From Brevundimonas sp. (lineage in GTDB: Bacteria > Pseudomonadota > Alphaproteobacteria > Caulobacterales > Caulobacteraceae), in contig NZ_JACESB010000011.1 in the NCBI RefSeq assembly GCF_013912005.1, positions 18,484 to 82,483 on the forward strand: DNA of 64,000 bases. Reading direction: 5' to 3'. This document shows positions 26,611-37,351 of the stretch, in pieces. The notes under the pieces are model-generated. The model saw nothing but the letters and a program-made list of their open reading frames with translations. It had not been told where the DNA came from and made no database searches. Numbering within the stretch: position 1 is the stretch's first letter; each line of letters starts with the position of its first letter. A program made the position numbers and the translations under genes.

Positions 26611-27864
26611 TCACGGGGCCGCCTCGAAGGCCCGGGCGCCGGTCAGGGCCTGATAGGTGAAGACGCGGGCCTTGCGACGGAATTCGTCGCTGACGGGATC
26701 GGCGACCCGCTGGATCATGCCGACGAAGACGATGTCGTGCTCGGGATCGATCCAGAACCAGGTGCCGCCGCTGCCGCCCCACGCCAGGCTCCCCCGCCCT
26801 TCGAGGGAGCCCATCCGGGCCGGATCCCGCATGATCGAGAACCCGAGGCCGAAGCCGAAGGCGGGGTTGAACGGCAGGAGCCGCAGCGGGTGGGAGCGCG
26901 CCAGAACCGGCTCCGGGATCATGTTGCCGGCCATCAGCCGCACCGTCGCCGGCGCCAGGATGCGGACGCCGTCCAGCGCCCCGCCGTTAAGGATCATCTG
27001 GCAGAAGCGGGCGTAGTCCGGCGCCGTCGAGATCAAGCCCCCGCCCCCGCCCTCGAACGGCGGCGGCCGCGACAGGTCGTTCACCGGCACGCCGAAGGTC
27101 TCGGTCGCCGGCCGCAGCCCGCCCGCCCCGTCGTCGGCATAGAGGACGCAGGCCCGCGGCAGGTCCTCCGTCCGCAGGTGGAAGCCGGTGTCGCGCATAG
27201 CCAGCGGCTCAAGGATGCGCTGCCGCAGGAAGTCGCCGAAGGGCCGGCCGCTGATCCGCTCCACCACCAGACCGAGCAGGTCTGTAGCCACCGAGTAGAA
27301 CCACTCCCCGCCGGGCTGGAACATCAGCGGCAGGGCGGCGGCGCGGCGCGCCAGTTCGTCGAGGCTTCCGGCGGTCAGCACGCCGTTGTCCCTGTAGGCC
27401 CGCTCCACCGGATGATGGTCGAACAGGCCGTAGCCGAAGCCGGCGGTGTGGCTCATCAGCTCGCGCATGCTGGGCGGTCGCGCGGCGTCCTGCAGCCGCA
27501 TGCCGCCGGCGTCGAAGTCGACGCAGACCTTCAGATCCGAGAACTCGGGCAGGAAGCGGGTGATCGGATCGTCGAGGGTCCAGCATCCCTCCTCGAACAG
27601 GATCATGGCCGCGACGCTGGTGACCGGCTTGGTCATCGAATAGATGCGGAACAGGGCGTCGCGCGCCAGCGGCTCCGGATCGCCCAGCCACCGGCCGCCG
27701 AACGTGTCGAAGCGGACGATCCGTCCGCGCCGCATCAGCAGGGTGGAGCCGCCGGCGATCCGGCCCTGCTCCACCATCCCCGCCATATGGTCGCGCAGGC
27801 GCTGCAGGCGTCCGGAGTCGAAGCCCCCCTCCTCCGGCCGGTCGTATGCGGGGAGGAGCGTCAC
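26611..27864 (-). CDS. Serine hydrolase, beta-lactamase/EstB-like
   Basis: This 417-residue protein begins at GTG 27864, 4 bp after the ligase stop. The active-site motif SxxK is SMTK in FRIYSMTKPVTSV near residue 75, and a Tyr follows in EWFYSVATDLLG. The C-terminal motif is GGSGGTWFWIDP. The order matches class C beta-lactamases, penicillin-binding proteins and EstB-type esterases. With a CoA ligase in the same operon, an esterase or amidase acting on the pathway substrate is more likely than antibiotic resistance. No signal peptide is evident, consistent with a cytoplasmic enzyme. Confidence 0.9.
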   Translation of the reverse strand: MTLLPAYDRPEEGGFDSGRLQRLRDHMAGMVEQGRIAGGSTLLMRRGRIVRFDTFGGRWLGDPEPLARDALFRIYSMTKPVTSVAAMILFEEGCWTLDDPITRFLPEFSDLKVCVDFDAGGMRLQDAARPPSMRELMSHTAGFGYGLFDHHPVERAYRDNGVLTAGSLDELARRAAALPLMFQPGGEWFYSVATDLLGLVVERISGRPFGDFLRQRILEPLAMRDTGFHLRTEDLPRACVLYADDGAGGLRPATETFGVPVNDLSRPPPFEGGGGGLISTAPDYARFCQMILNGGALDGVRILAPATVRLMAGNMIPEPVLARSHPLRLLPFNPAFGFGLGFSIMRDPARMGSLEGRGSLAWGGSGGTWFWIDPEHDIVFVGMIQRVADPVSDEFRRKARVFTYQALTGARAFEAAP

Positions 27865-27868
27865 AGGT

Positions 27869-29443
<1,575 letters not shown>

Positions 29444-29477
29444 CCTGGTCGTTCGATAGGTCCCGTTACGGCGCTCT

Positions 29478-29504
29478 CCGGGGCGACGGCGGACGCCGCC
29501 CCGG
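29478..29504 (-). terminator. GC-rich hairpin after the TonB receptor at 29515, terminator candidate
   Basis: CCGGGGC (29478-29484) pairs with GCCCCGG (29498-29504), and an inner GGCG/CGCC stem extends it past a 3-nt bulge. On the minus strand it lies directly after the receptor stop codon, but no T-run follows, so it may be only a partial terminator or an mRNA stabiliser. Confidence 0.4.
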
Positions 29505-29514
29505 TTCGCGCGGG

Positions 29515-31689
29515 CTAGAAGAGACGGGTGAGGACCAGGCCGTACTGGCGCGGCGGACCGGCGTAGCGCAGGCCCGCGTTGATCGCGGCGATGTAGGTCT
29601 GGTCAGTCAGGTTGGTGGAGAAGGCGGACAGCCGCCAGTCGTCCCGGGCGTACGTCAGGAGGGCGTTGACGATGTTGCGCGCCTCCAGCCGGTCCCCCAG
29701 CGCCTCGTTGGCGAAGATCGAGGTCCACGCCTCGCCGATGTGAGCGTAGTCGACCCGCGGCGTCAGGGTCGCCCCGCCGCCGAGGTCGAAGGTGCGCTCG
29801 ACCCCGATGTTGAAGGTGAACTCCGGCGCATAGCTCTGGCTGTTGCCGGCCAGGTTGAAGCAGTTGGGGCTCGTCGGGCCGGTCTCCGCGTCGCACAGGC
29901 CGGTGCGGCCCACGCGGGGGTCGGCGGCGAAGAAGTCGCCCAGTTCGGAACTGGACAGCGAGGCTGCGACGTCCATGGCCCATGGGCCGAAACGCGCCTG
30001 GGCCGAGCCTTCGAGACCCATCAGGACCGTATCGCCGCCGACGTTCATGATCGAGGCGATCTGCGGATACTCGGGATCGCCGATGTTGACCTGGAAGTCC
30101 TGGTACACGGTGTAGTAGGCGCCCAGCTGGGTGCGCAGGCGGCCGCCGAGGAATGTGGACTTCCAGCCCAGCTCGTAGTCGACGAGATCCTCGGGCCCGA
30201 AGGAACGTGGAGGACGGTACAGGTTCGGCGGGTTCAGCCCGCCCATCTTGTGGCCGGTGGCGATGAAGCCGTAGACGAAGTTGTCGTCGTCGAGCTTCCA
30301 GTTCAGCGTCAGCTTGCCGGTGACCTTCTCGTCCTCCACCGACTCGTCCTGCAGCAGGACGATGCCGAACTGCGGATAGGTGGTGTAGACCTCGTCATTG
30401 GTCGAGGTGGAGTGGGCGTAGCGCGCGCCCAGCTGGAGCTGCAGCCGGTCGCTGATGTCGTAGCTGACCTGCCCGAAGACGGCCGCGGTCTCCTTGGGCG
30501 TGTCTCCGAACAGCGAGATGTCCAGCACCCCCTCCGGGAAGCCGATGACGTATTCGCCGTAGGGGAAGGTCGCCGCGGGGAACCGGGCGTCGTCATGCTG
30601 GTAGTACAGGCCGACCAGCCAGCTCAGGCGCTGGTCCTCCGGCGACAGCAGGTTGAACTCCTGGGACCAGATCGTCTCCTCGAACCGGTCGGCGAAGGTG
30701 TTGTTCAGCAGGCTGGTGCCGTCGAGGTCGGTCGAGAACAGGCTGACCCCGTCCTGGTAGCCGGTGATCGACCGCAGCGTCACCCCGTTGTCGAAGGCGT
30801 AGCTGACGTTCAGCGACGACCTCACGAAGGTGTCGTGGGCCCGGTTGGGGCCGTTGCTGGTGATCTCGAACGGATCGTTCGTCGCCAGGGCGGGATCAGA
30901 CGGATAGCCGCCCAGATCGATGTCATTGAAGTCCGTCTTCCACAGCACGCGCAGGGCGTCGGTCGGCGTCCACAGGAAGCTGGCCCGCAGACTGGTGGAA
31001 TCCACCTCTCCCGGATTGCCGGTGTAAGGTCCGGTGATGTCGTAGAAGCTGCCGCGGGTCTCGTGATTGAAGGCGAAGCGGGCCGCCAGCGTATCCCCGA
31101 GCGGGAGGTTCACCGCCCCTTGGGCCTTGAACTGGTCGTAGTTGCCGACCTGGCCGGCGAGGTAGCCGTCGACCCCCGAAAAGTCGGGATTGCGCGAGTT
31201 CAGGAAGACGGCGCCGCGGGTGGCGTTCGCGCCGGCGAAGGTGCCCTGCGGGCCGCGCAGAACCTCGAGGCTGGCGATGTCGTAATAGGGCTCGGTCTGG
31301 AAATAGCCGGGAAAGGCGGCCACGCCGTCGCGGTAGGTGATCACGCCCACGCCGATAGCGGTCGTGGCTTCCGACTTGCCGATGCCGCGGACGTTGAAGA
31401 AGTTGCCCTGACCGAAGTTCTGCACCGTCGTCGACGGGGCGGCGAACTGCAGCTGGTCCAGCGAGGTGACCCCCTTGTTCCGCAGGTCGTCGCCGGTCAG
31501 CACGGTGGCGGCGACGGCGGTGGTCTGCAGGCTGGTCGAGCGGCGCTCGGCGGTGACCACCACCTCGCCCAGGACGGCGGCGTCGTCCCGTTCCGGCTCG
31601 GGGGTCCGGGCCGGCGCCTCCTGGGCGGACGCGGCCTGCGCCCACAACAGCGCCGCGACCGACGCGGTGAAACAGAGCTTGCGACTCAT
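29515..31689 (-). CDS. TonB-dependent outer-membrane receptor (724 aa)
   Basis: A signal peptide ending AAASAQEAPA precedes a TonB box GEVVVTAERRS near residue 42, a plug (LDQLQFAAPSTTV, VRGIGKSEAT, LEVLRGPQGTFAGANATRGA) and a barrel ending GLVLTRLF with a terminal Phe. It resembles receptors of the FecA/IroN-like type that dominate sphingomonad and Caulobacter genomes. It is divergent from the SDR at 31851, and operator copy C lies between them. Together with the downstream ligase and serine hydrolase it forms a cassette of uptake, hydrolysis and CoA activation. Confidence 0.95.
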   Translation of the reverse strand: MSRKLCFTASVAALLWAQAASAQEAPARTPEPERDDAAVLGEVVVTAERRSTSLQTTAVAATVLTGDDLRNKGVTSLDQLQFAAPSTTVQNFGQGNFFNVRGIGKSEATTAIGVGVITYRDGVAAFPGYFQTEPYYDIASLEVLRGPQGTFAGANATRGAVFLNSRNPDFSGVDGYLAGQVGNYDQFKAQGAVNLPLGDTLAARFAFNHETRGSFYDITGPYTGNPGEVDSTSLRASFLWTPTDALRVLWKTDFNDIDLGGYPSDPALATNDPFEITSNGPNRAHDTFVRSSLNVSYAFDNGVTLRSITGYQDGVSLFSTDLDGTSLLNNTFADRFEETIWSQEFNLLSPEDQRLSWLVGLYYQHDDARFPAATFPYGEYVIGFPEGVLDISLFGDTPKETAAVFGQVSYDISDRLQLQLGARYAHSTSTNDEVYTTYPQFGIVLLQDESVEDEKVTGKLTLNWKLDDDNFVYGFIATGHKMGGLNPPNLYRPPRSFGPEDLVDYELGWKSTFLGGRLRTQLGAYYTVYQDFQVNIGDPEYPQIASIMNVGGDTVLMGLEGSAQARFGPWAMDVAASLSSSELGDFFAADPRVGRTGLCDAETGPTSPNCFNLAGNSQSYAPEFTFNIGVERTFDLGGGATLTPRVDYAHIGEAWTSIFANEALGDRLEARNIVNALLTYARDDWRLSAFSTNLTDQTYIAAINAGLRYAGPPRQYGLVLTRLF

Positions 31690-31766
31690 AGAACCCTCCC
31701 TCGTGATCTGCCGGCGTTCTTCGGCGCCGTCGTCCGCCTTGGTCCCATCCCGAGCCGATCCATGTC

Positions 31767-31794
31767 AATCCTAACTCATCACTGAATGAACATT
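31767..31794 (+). promoter_or_regulatory. Shared operator, copy C (TonB receptor / SDR divergent region)
   Basis: The site reads AATC, CTAACTC, six bases, GAATGAA, CATT, matching copies A and B without gaps. It lies 78 bp before the receptor start (31689) and 57 bp before the SDR start (31851), so it can control both. An outer inverted repeat, GTCAAT/ATTGAC, also brackets the site. Confidence 0.62.
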
Positions 31795-31850
31795 GACGCC
31801 GCGGCGGCCCGGCGGCAGTTTCGCTGCGCTGCAATACGGGAGGTGGCGCG

Positions 31851-32729
31851 ATGACGATCGATCTGGGCGGACGGGTGGCGGTGGTGACGGGGGCCGGAGG
31901 CGGCCTCGGCCGGAGCCATGCGCTCGCCCTGGCCCGCTACGGGGCGAAGGTGGTCGTCAACGATCTCGGGGAGGACGCCGCCCGCGCGGTGGCGGAGGAG
32001 ATCGCGGCGGCCGGCGGAGAGGCCGTTCCGGTCGCCTGCAGCGTCACCGACCGCGAAGCCGTCGTGGCCATGATCGAGGACGCGGTCGCCCGCTGGGGCT
32101 CGCTCGACATCCTCGTCAACAACGCCGGCATCCTGCGCGACCGCACCTTCTCCAACCTCGAGATCGAGGACTTCGAGGTGGTGTTCGGGGTCCACCTGAT
32201 GGGCTCCGTCATCGCCACCAAGGCGGCCTGGCCGCACATGCGTCGGCAGGGCTACGGCCGGGTGATCTTCACGACCTCATCCTCCGGCCTGTACGGCAAC
32301 TTCGGACAGTCGAACTACGCCGCGGCCAAGATGGGTCTCGTCGGCCTGATGCAGACCCTGGCGCTGGAGGGCCGCAAGTACGGCATCCACGTCAACTGCC
32401 TGGCCCCCAGCGCGGCCACCCGGATGACCGAGGACCTCTATTCGCCGGAGGACCTGCGGGGTCTCTCCACCGACCTGGTCAGTCCGGGAGTGGTCGCTCT
32501 GGCGGACCAGAGCGCGCCGACGCGGATGATCCTGCTCGCCGGCGCCGGCGCCTTCGAGCAGGCGCACATCACCATGACGCAGGGCGTCTACGTCGGCGAC
32601 CGGGCCGACGCGGCCGAACAGATCGCCGCCCGCTGGGCCCGGATCGGCGACCGCAGCGGGGAACTGGTGCCGGAGTCGGGGTCGGCCCAGTACCACCACG
32701 AGGTCAGGCACTCCGATCGGGTCGCCTGA
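31851..32729 (+). CDS. SDR of the multifunctional-enzyme hydroxyacyl dehydrogenase type
   Basis: This 292-residue SDR has the motif VTGAGGGLGRSHALALARYG near residue 12, NNAGILRDRTFSNLE (the HSD17B4-like NNAGILRD form) near 90, Ser in TTSSSGLYGN and the active site NYAAAKMGLVG. The NNAGILRD signature and long C-terminal tail are shared with (3R)-hydroxyacyl-CoA and related dehydrogenases of beta-oxidation-like pathways. It is divergent from the TonB receptor and under operator copy C. A close paralog with the same NNAGILRDKSF form is at 48858. The convergent XRE gene follows. Confidence 0.93.
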   Translation: MTIDLGGRVAVVTGAGGGLGRSHALALARYGAKVVVNDLGEDAARAVAEEIAAAGGEAVPVACSVTDREAVVAMIEDAVARWGSLDILVNNAGILRDRTFSNLEIEDFEVVFGVHLMGSVIATKAAWPHMRRQGYGRVIFTTSSSGLYGNFGQSNYAAAKMGLVGLMQTLALEGRKYGIHVNCLAPSAATRMTEDLYSPEDLRGLSTDLVSPGVVALADQSAPTRMILLAGAGAFEQAHITMTQGVYVGDRADAAEQIAARWARIGDRSGELVPESGSAQYHHEVRHSDRVA

Positions 32730-32977
32730 AGCCGGACGGACCGGCCCACCGAAGGATCGGCCACGCCGGGAAGCGGGAGGTCGGCTGGTGGAGAACGGTC
32801 GCCGCACAGGCTCCGGGCGCCCTGCCCTTCCCTGCCCGGCGGAGACAAGCTGTCGTCAGACTGCCTGCACCGCCATCGCGCGCCTACAGCACATCCACAC
32901 GCATCCGTGAGCGGCCCGCGGGGGGGGGGCGGGGTTGGACGTCGGCCTCTGACGACGGCCCGAACCCCGGGGCGTTC

Positions 32978-33601
32978 TCAGACCGCGTCGAAGGGCACCA
33001 GCAGGCTGTTGCCGCCGAAGTCGCGGACGAGGCTGTGGTAGAGCGCCTCGTCGATCCGCTTGATCTCGCAGATGCACCATATGTCGCCGTCGACGGTGAA
33101 ATGCGGAGTGTCGAGCGTCTGGATGTAGGTGGTCTGGCCCGGCAGGGTCGGGTTGAGAACGTTGACCGTCATGGCCAGGGCGAGATCGCCGCGGAAGATG
33201 CCGGCCGCCTCCCAGCGCTCGGTCACCGCGTCGGTCTGGTCGCCGAACGAGCCGTAGACGCTCATGCCCCGGACCTCCGGCACCGAGAGCTGGGCTTCCG
33301 TGACCACGGCCCGGCTGGCCTCGAGGAAGACCGCCCCCTTGCCCATCAGCGAGGTGGGCCACAGGGCGTTCCGCACCCGCATGCGCACGGCCTGGTCCTG
33401 GCGCGCGGCCTGGCTGCGCCGGGCGAGGTCGCGGATCTGACGCCGCATCCGGACGCCGGGCGTGTCGAGACCCCTTTCCCAGCGTGAGACGGTGGTCTGA
33501 TCCACGCCCAGATGGGCGGCGAGAGCCGCCTGGCTCAGGCCATGCCGCGCCCGGTGGCTCCTGAGCAGAGCCGGCCAGTAGTCCCTTCCCCCCGTCGTCA
33601 C
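32978..33601 (-). CDS. XRE-type transcriptional regulator with unknown C-terminal domain
   Basis: This 207-residue protein starts at GTG 33601. The N-terminal 60 residues form a clear helix-turn-helix of the XRE family, with LLRSHRARHGLSQAALAAHL leading into GVDQTTVSRWERGLDTP. The remaining 140 residues (from NALWPTSLMGKGAVFLEASR) are not recognised and may bind a small molecule. It is divergent from the TonB receptor and GDPD pair at 33765, so it probably regulates uptake of their substrate. Confidence 0.87.
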   Translation of the reverse strand: MTTGGRDYWPALLRSHRARHGLSQAALAAHLGVDQTTVSRWERGLDTPGVRMRRQIRDLARRSQAARQDQAVRMRVRNALWPTSLMGKGAVFLEASRAVVTEAQLSVPEVRGMSVYGSFGDQTDAVTERWEAAGIFRGDLALAMTVNVLNPTLPGQTTYIQTLDTPHFTVDGDIWCICEIKRIDEALYHSLVRDFGGNSLLVPFDAV

Positions 33602-33764
33602 CCCACGCCTCCACCCCCGTGGCCGCGCGTCGATACTAGCGGCGGCATGCGGCGCCTGCGTGACGGCAGGTGTTCTCAGGTCCGCCTGTTGCGCCCGGGT
33701 CTTGAAAGCGTCGAGCGCCAGTCACGGCGGGCGCCTAAGCGGAAGCCTCGTCAAGGAGGGCTTC

Positions 33765-35738
33765 ATGTCGTCATATGTCACCCGACCGCTGAAGGCGGTC
33801 ATTCTGGGGTCGGCGGCCGCGGCCGCCGTTTCGGGCCCGACCTGGGCGCAGTCGTCCCCGCAGGAGGCCGGGAACGTGGACCGGCTGGACGAGATCATCG
33901 TCACGGCCTCGCGGCGGGAACAGCCGCTGGAACAGCTGGGCAGTGCGATCACCGTGGTGTCCCGCGAGGACATCGAGCAGCGGCAGCTGACCTCCCTCGA
34001 CGAGATTCTGGAGCATGTGCCCGGCGTCACCCGCGTTCGCTCGGGCGGCATCGGCCAGAACACCCAGGTGCGCATGCGCGGCTTCACGACCAAGCACGTC
34101 CTGGTGATGGTCGACGGGGTGAAGCTCAACAACCCCTCCGAGGCCGACAACCAGTACGGCCTGGAGCACCTCCTGCTCGAGGACGTCGAGCGCGTCGAGG
34201 TGCTCCGGGGGCCGCAATCGGGGGTCTACGGAGGCGACGCCTCGGCGGGCGTGATCAACGTCATCACCCGCCGGCCGCAGGGCGACCCGGACCTGCGGCT
34301 GTCGGCCGCCGGCGGCAGCCACGACACCTGGCAGGTGTCGGCGGGCTCCAACGGCCGCATCGACAACGCCGGCTATGTGGCCAGCGCCAGCTATTACCGG
34401 ACCGACGGCATCTCCCTCGCCAGCCGGCCGCCCGGCAACATCGAGCCCGACGGCTACGAGAACCTGACGCTGAGCAGCCGCGCCGACTGGGACGTCACCC
34501 CGACTCTCAATCTGGAAGCCTGGCTGCGCTATGTGAAATCGACCAACGATGTCGATGTCGGCTCCCTGCCGCCCGGCAATCCCCAAGGCCTTCCCGGCTA
34601 TCTGTTCCAGGACAGCCCCGGCGAATCCGAGAACGAGCAGGTGTTCACCGTGCTGCGCGGCCGGCTCGAGCAGCTGGGCGGACGTCTGACGCACGAGGTC
34701 AAGGCGTCGCTGGTCAACATGGACTCGGTCTACACCACGCCCGGGGTCCGGCAGGAGAGCCGGGGACGGACCACCGAGGTCGGCTACTACGGCAACCTCG
34801 AACTCGGCGCCGAGGGCGGCTTCGTCCTCGCCGGCGTCGAGCACAAGACGGACGAGGGCCGGTTCGAACAGCCCAGCGGCGGCGGCTACGCCACCGTCGA
34901 CGACTCCATCTCGGAGACGGGGGTCTTCGTCACCGCCACCGTCGCGCCGGTCGCGGGCGTCTACCTGTCGGGCGCGGCGCGCTACGACGACAACTCCCTG
35001 TTCGGGGGGAACACCACCTACCGGCTGAGCGGCGCGTACAACCTTCCCGACGGGGCCGATATCGGCGGCGTCGACACCCGCCTGCGCGCCTCGTGGGGCA
35101 CGGGCGCCGAGGCGCCCGGCTTGCGCCAGCTGCGCGGCTCGTCCCCGACCTACCAGGGCAATCCGGACCTGACCCCGGAAAGCTCGTGGATGTGGGACGC
35201 GGGCCTCGACCAGTCGCTCGAGAACGGCTTCGCCCGCTGGAGCCTGACCTACTACAAGGGCGAGGCCACCGACGGGATCTTCAACATCTACGACGGCCCC
35301 ACCGGGATCACCACGCCGCGCAACACCGACGGTCTGGTGTTCTTCGAAGGGGTGGAGGCCGAGGCCATGATCCGGCCGGCGCCGTGGATCGACCTGGGGG
35401 CCACCTACACCTGGAACTCGACGGAACAGGAAGGCGCCGGCGTCCAGCTGTTCGGTCGGCCGCAGAACGAGGCGAGCTATACGATCACCGTGCGGCCGAC
35501 CCGCCGTCTGAGCGTCACCGCCGACGGCTACTGGCGGGATGAGTTCTTCAGCGACTATCCGACCAGCTATCTGATGCCGGGCTACTCGCTGCTGAACCTC
35601 GGCGTCCTGTTCGACCTGACCGACCGGATCCGCGTCGCCGCCAACATCCACAACCTGCTCGACAAGACCTACGAGGAGAAGCTGGGGGATTCCACCTACG
35701 GCCGCACCGCGCAGATCCGCGTCACGGCGACCTTCTGA
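33765..35738 (+). CDS. TonB-dependent receptor, BtuB/siderophore-like (657 aa)
   Basis: The start is ATG 33765 behind the strong site AAGGAGGG. A signal peptide ends GPTWAQSSPQ. The TonB box region DEIIVTASRREQPLEQLG is followed by a plug with MRGFTTKHVLVMVDGVKLNN and VEVLRGPQSGVYGGDASAGV, and a barrel ending AQIRVTATF. Plug features (VDGVKLN, LRGPQS) resemble BtuB and catecholate receptors. No cobalamin riboswitch box is visible upstream. It is 10 bp before a GDPD gene and divergent from an XRE regulator, which points to a phosphodiester or nutrient scavenging role. Confidence 0.94.
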   Translation: MSSYVTRPLKAVILGSAAAAAVSGPTWAQSSPQEAGNVDRLDEIIVTASRREQPLEQLGSAITVVSREDIEQRQLTSLDEILEHVPGVTRVRSGGIGQNTQVRMRGFTTKHVLVMVDGVKLNNPSEADNQYGLEHLLLEDVERVEVLRGPQSGVYGGDASAGVINVITRRPQGDPDLRLSAAGGSHDTWQVSAGSNGRIDNAGYVASASYYRTDGISLASRPPGNIEPDGYENLTLSSRADWDVTPTLNLEAWLRYVKSTNDVDVGSLPPGNPQGLPGYLFQDSPGESENEQVFTVLRGRLEQLGGRLTHEVKASLVNMDSVYTTPGVRQESRGRTTEVGYYGNLELGAEGGFVLAGVEHKTDEGRFEQPSGGGYATVDDSISETGVFVTATVAPVAGVYLSGAARYDDNSLFGGNTTYRLSGAYNLPDGADIGGVDTRLRASWGTGAEAPGLRQLRGSSPTYQGNPDLTPESSWMWDAGLDQSLENGFARWSLTYYKGEATDGIFNIYDGPTGITTPRNTDGLVFFEGVEAEAMIRPAPWIDLGATYTWNSTEQEGAGVQLFGRPQNEASYTITVRPTRRLSVTADGYWRDEFFSDYPTSYLMPGYSLLNLGVLFDLTDRIRVAANIHNLLDKTYEEKLGDSTYGRTAQIRVTATF

Positions 35739-35748
35739 GGAGCCGGCC

Positions 35749-36714
35749 ATGACCCTTCGCAGGCTCCTCGCCGCCTCCGCCGTCGCCCTGGCGATGTCCG
35801 CGGCGCCGCTGGCGGCGTCGGCCCAGACCGGCGCCCTGCCGGCGGCGGCCTCGCCGGTGGTGAATCCGTTCCCCACCACCACCGACCTGATGCGGTGCCT
35901 CGTGCGGCAGGGCGTGGTCCTGACCAGCGGCCACCGCGCCGGCCCTGCGCCGGGCTATCCCGAGAACGCGATCGAGACGGCGGCCCACACCCTCGCCCAG
36001 GCCCCGATGCTCATCGAGATGGACGCCCGCGTCACCCGTGACGGCGTGATCGTGTTCATGCACGACGACACGCTGGACCGGACCTCCACCGGCTCGGGCC
36101 CCGTCGGCGCCCGCACCCTGGCCGAGTTGCAGACGCTGCGGCTGAAGGATGATGGGGGCGCCGTGACCGGCTTTCCCATCCCGACGCTGACTCAGACCCT
36201 GGAGTTCATGCGCGGGCGCGGCATCCTCGCCATCGACGTCAAGGAGGACGCCGCCATCCCCGCGATCGCCGAGGCCATCCGGGCCGCGGACGCCCGCAAC
36301 TACACGCTGATCAACCTGTATCGCCCGTCGCAGGCCCGCGCCTTCCACCGGATCGACCCCGGGCTCAGCCTGATCCATCCGGTCAGCAGCCTCGGCGATC
36401 TCGAGGTGCTCCGGCTGGTGGGGGTCAATCTGCAGGCGCTCTCGGCCTGGACCGGCATCGACCGCTTCGACCCGCGGGACGAGTCGCTGTGGGCCGCGCT
36501 GCGGCGCGAGGGCGTGCCGGTGATGTACGCCACCCTGTTCGCGGCCGATCGCGACGTCGCCGCCGGCAAGGGGCCGGAAATCTTCAACGGCCTGGCCGAC
36601 GCCGGCGTCGACGTGATCCCGACGGACCACCATCTCGAAGCCTTCGCCGTCCTCGACGCGCGGCGGAGCGCCGGAGCCGGACTGGCGGCCTGCGGAGCCT
36701 CGCCGCACCCCTGA
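35749..36714 (+). CDS. Glycerophosphodiester phosphodiesterase family protein, exported
   Basis: This 321-residue protein has an N-terminal signal peptide (VALAMSAAPLAASAQTG). The active-site segments of the GDPD family are present: GHRAGPAPGYPEN, LIEMDARVTRDGV, and FMHDDTLDRTSTG. These supply the His, Glu and Asp residues that hold the metal and cleave the diester. It releases glycerol-3-phosphate from glycerophosphodiesters in the periplasm. The gene starts 10 bp after the TonB receptor and is likely co-transcribed with it, suggesting an uptake-and-cleavage unit. The C-terminal end keeps the IPTDHHLEAF segment of the barrel. Confidence 0.93.
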   Translation: MTLRRLLAASAVALAMSAAPLAASAQTGALPAAASPVVNPFPTTTDLMRCLVRQGVVLTSGHRAGPAPGYPENAIETAAHTLAQAPMLIEMDARVTRDGVIVFMHDDTLDRTSTGSGPVGARTLAELQTLRLKDDGGAVTGFPIPTLTQTLEFMRGRGILAIDVKEDAAIPAIAEAIRAADARNYTLINLYRPSQARAFHRIDPGLSLIHPVSSLGDLEVLRLVGVNLQALSAWTGIDRFDPRDESLWAALRREGVPVMYATLFAADRDVAAGKGPEIFNGLADAGVDVIPTDHHLEAFAVLDARRSAGAGLAACGASPHP

Positions 36715-36807
36715 TCGGGGCCCGCGCCGGGCCGCCCCCGCACCGGGAAGACGTCCCGCCCTTCGGCCCGCCCCCATCGACGGCGGCGGGCCGACGCCGG
36801 TTGCCGT

Positions 36808-37326
36808 TCAGGCGAACGAGAGCGGGCGCCAGGGTCGCGCCGGACCCCCGGATTCGTCGCGCGCGCCGGCCGGAGCCTTCCCCCGGGCGCGACGCGGTGA
36901 TCGTCCGGCGCGCGCTCGTCTCCATCGCCGGGCGACCATGCGGACAGGGACCGACGACAGGGCTCTGACGCGGGTTGTGGCGGACAACGCCGCCCCCAGC
37001 ACGACGACGTCGAGGTAGAGCGAGATGTCGAACACGGCGAACCAGACGACCACGTCCGGCGCCATCAGGCTGAAGAACCGAAGCCCCTCGGCTTCGAACA
37101 GCCAGAACAGGAGGCCGCCGATCACCGCCAGAGCACAGAAGAAGAGGACGTGACCGGGCCGAACCCGTTGCAGACGCCTGGCGGGCGCTTCGACAAGCAG
37201 CCGTCGGAGGTCCGACCCCGGCGGCGCCAGACCGGCGGCCAGGAGCACCACGCCCAGCATCGCAAGCAGCATCGCACTCTCCAGCCAGGTTCCCGTGTCA
37301 CATGGCGTGGTCGCCGCATCCGTCAA
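36808..37326 (-). CDS. Small hypothetical membrane protein
   Basis: This 172-residue protein has three hydrophobic segments: SAMLLAMLGVVLLAAGLA near residue 17, VLFFCALAVIGGLLFWLF near 60, and FDISLYLDVVVLGAALSA near 98. An Arg-rich tail of about 50 residues lacks the look of a conserved domain. No enzyme family is recognised, and codon choice matches its neighbours. It is followed on the left by the GDPD gene, convergent to it. It is on the same strand as the upstream ligase gene, but a gap of 25 bp separates them and it may not belong to that operon. Confidence 0.6.
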   Translation of the reverse strand: MTDAATTPCDTGTWLESAMLLAMLGVVLLAAGLAPPGSDLRRLLVEAPARRLQRVRPGHVLFFCALAVIGGLLFWLFEAEGLRFFSLMAPDVVVWFAVFDISLYLDVVVLGAALSATTRVRALSSVPVRMVARRWRRARAGRSPRRARGKAPAGARDESGGPARPWRPLSFA

Positions 37327-37351
37327 CCCGCGGCGCCCCCGGGCGGCGGAG

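Noticed and set aside
32922-32935. Ten-base G run between the SDR and XRE genes
   Set aside because: It falls in a non-coding convergent gap with no flanking promoter or frame, so phase variation has no obvious target.
33602-33764. Possible cobalamin riboswitch before the BtuB-like receptor, because CCTGC and GCAGG form a small hairpin
   Set aside because: No B12-box-like segment or second conserved stem is visible, and the space is too short.
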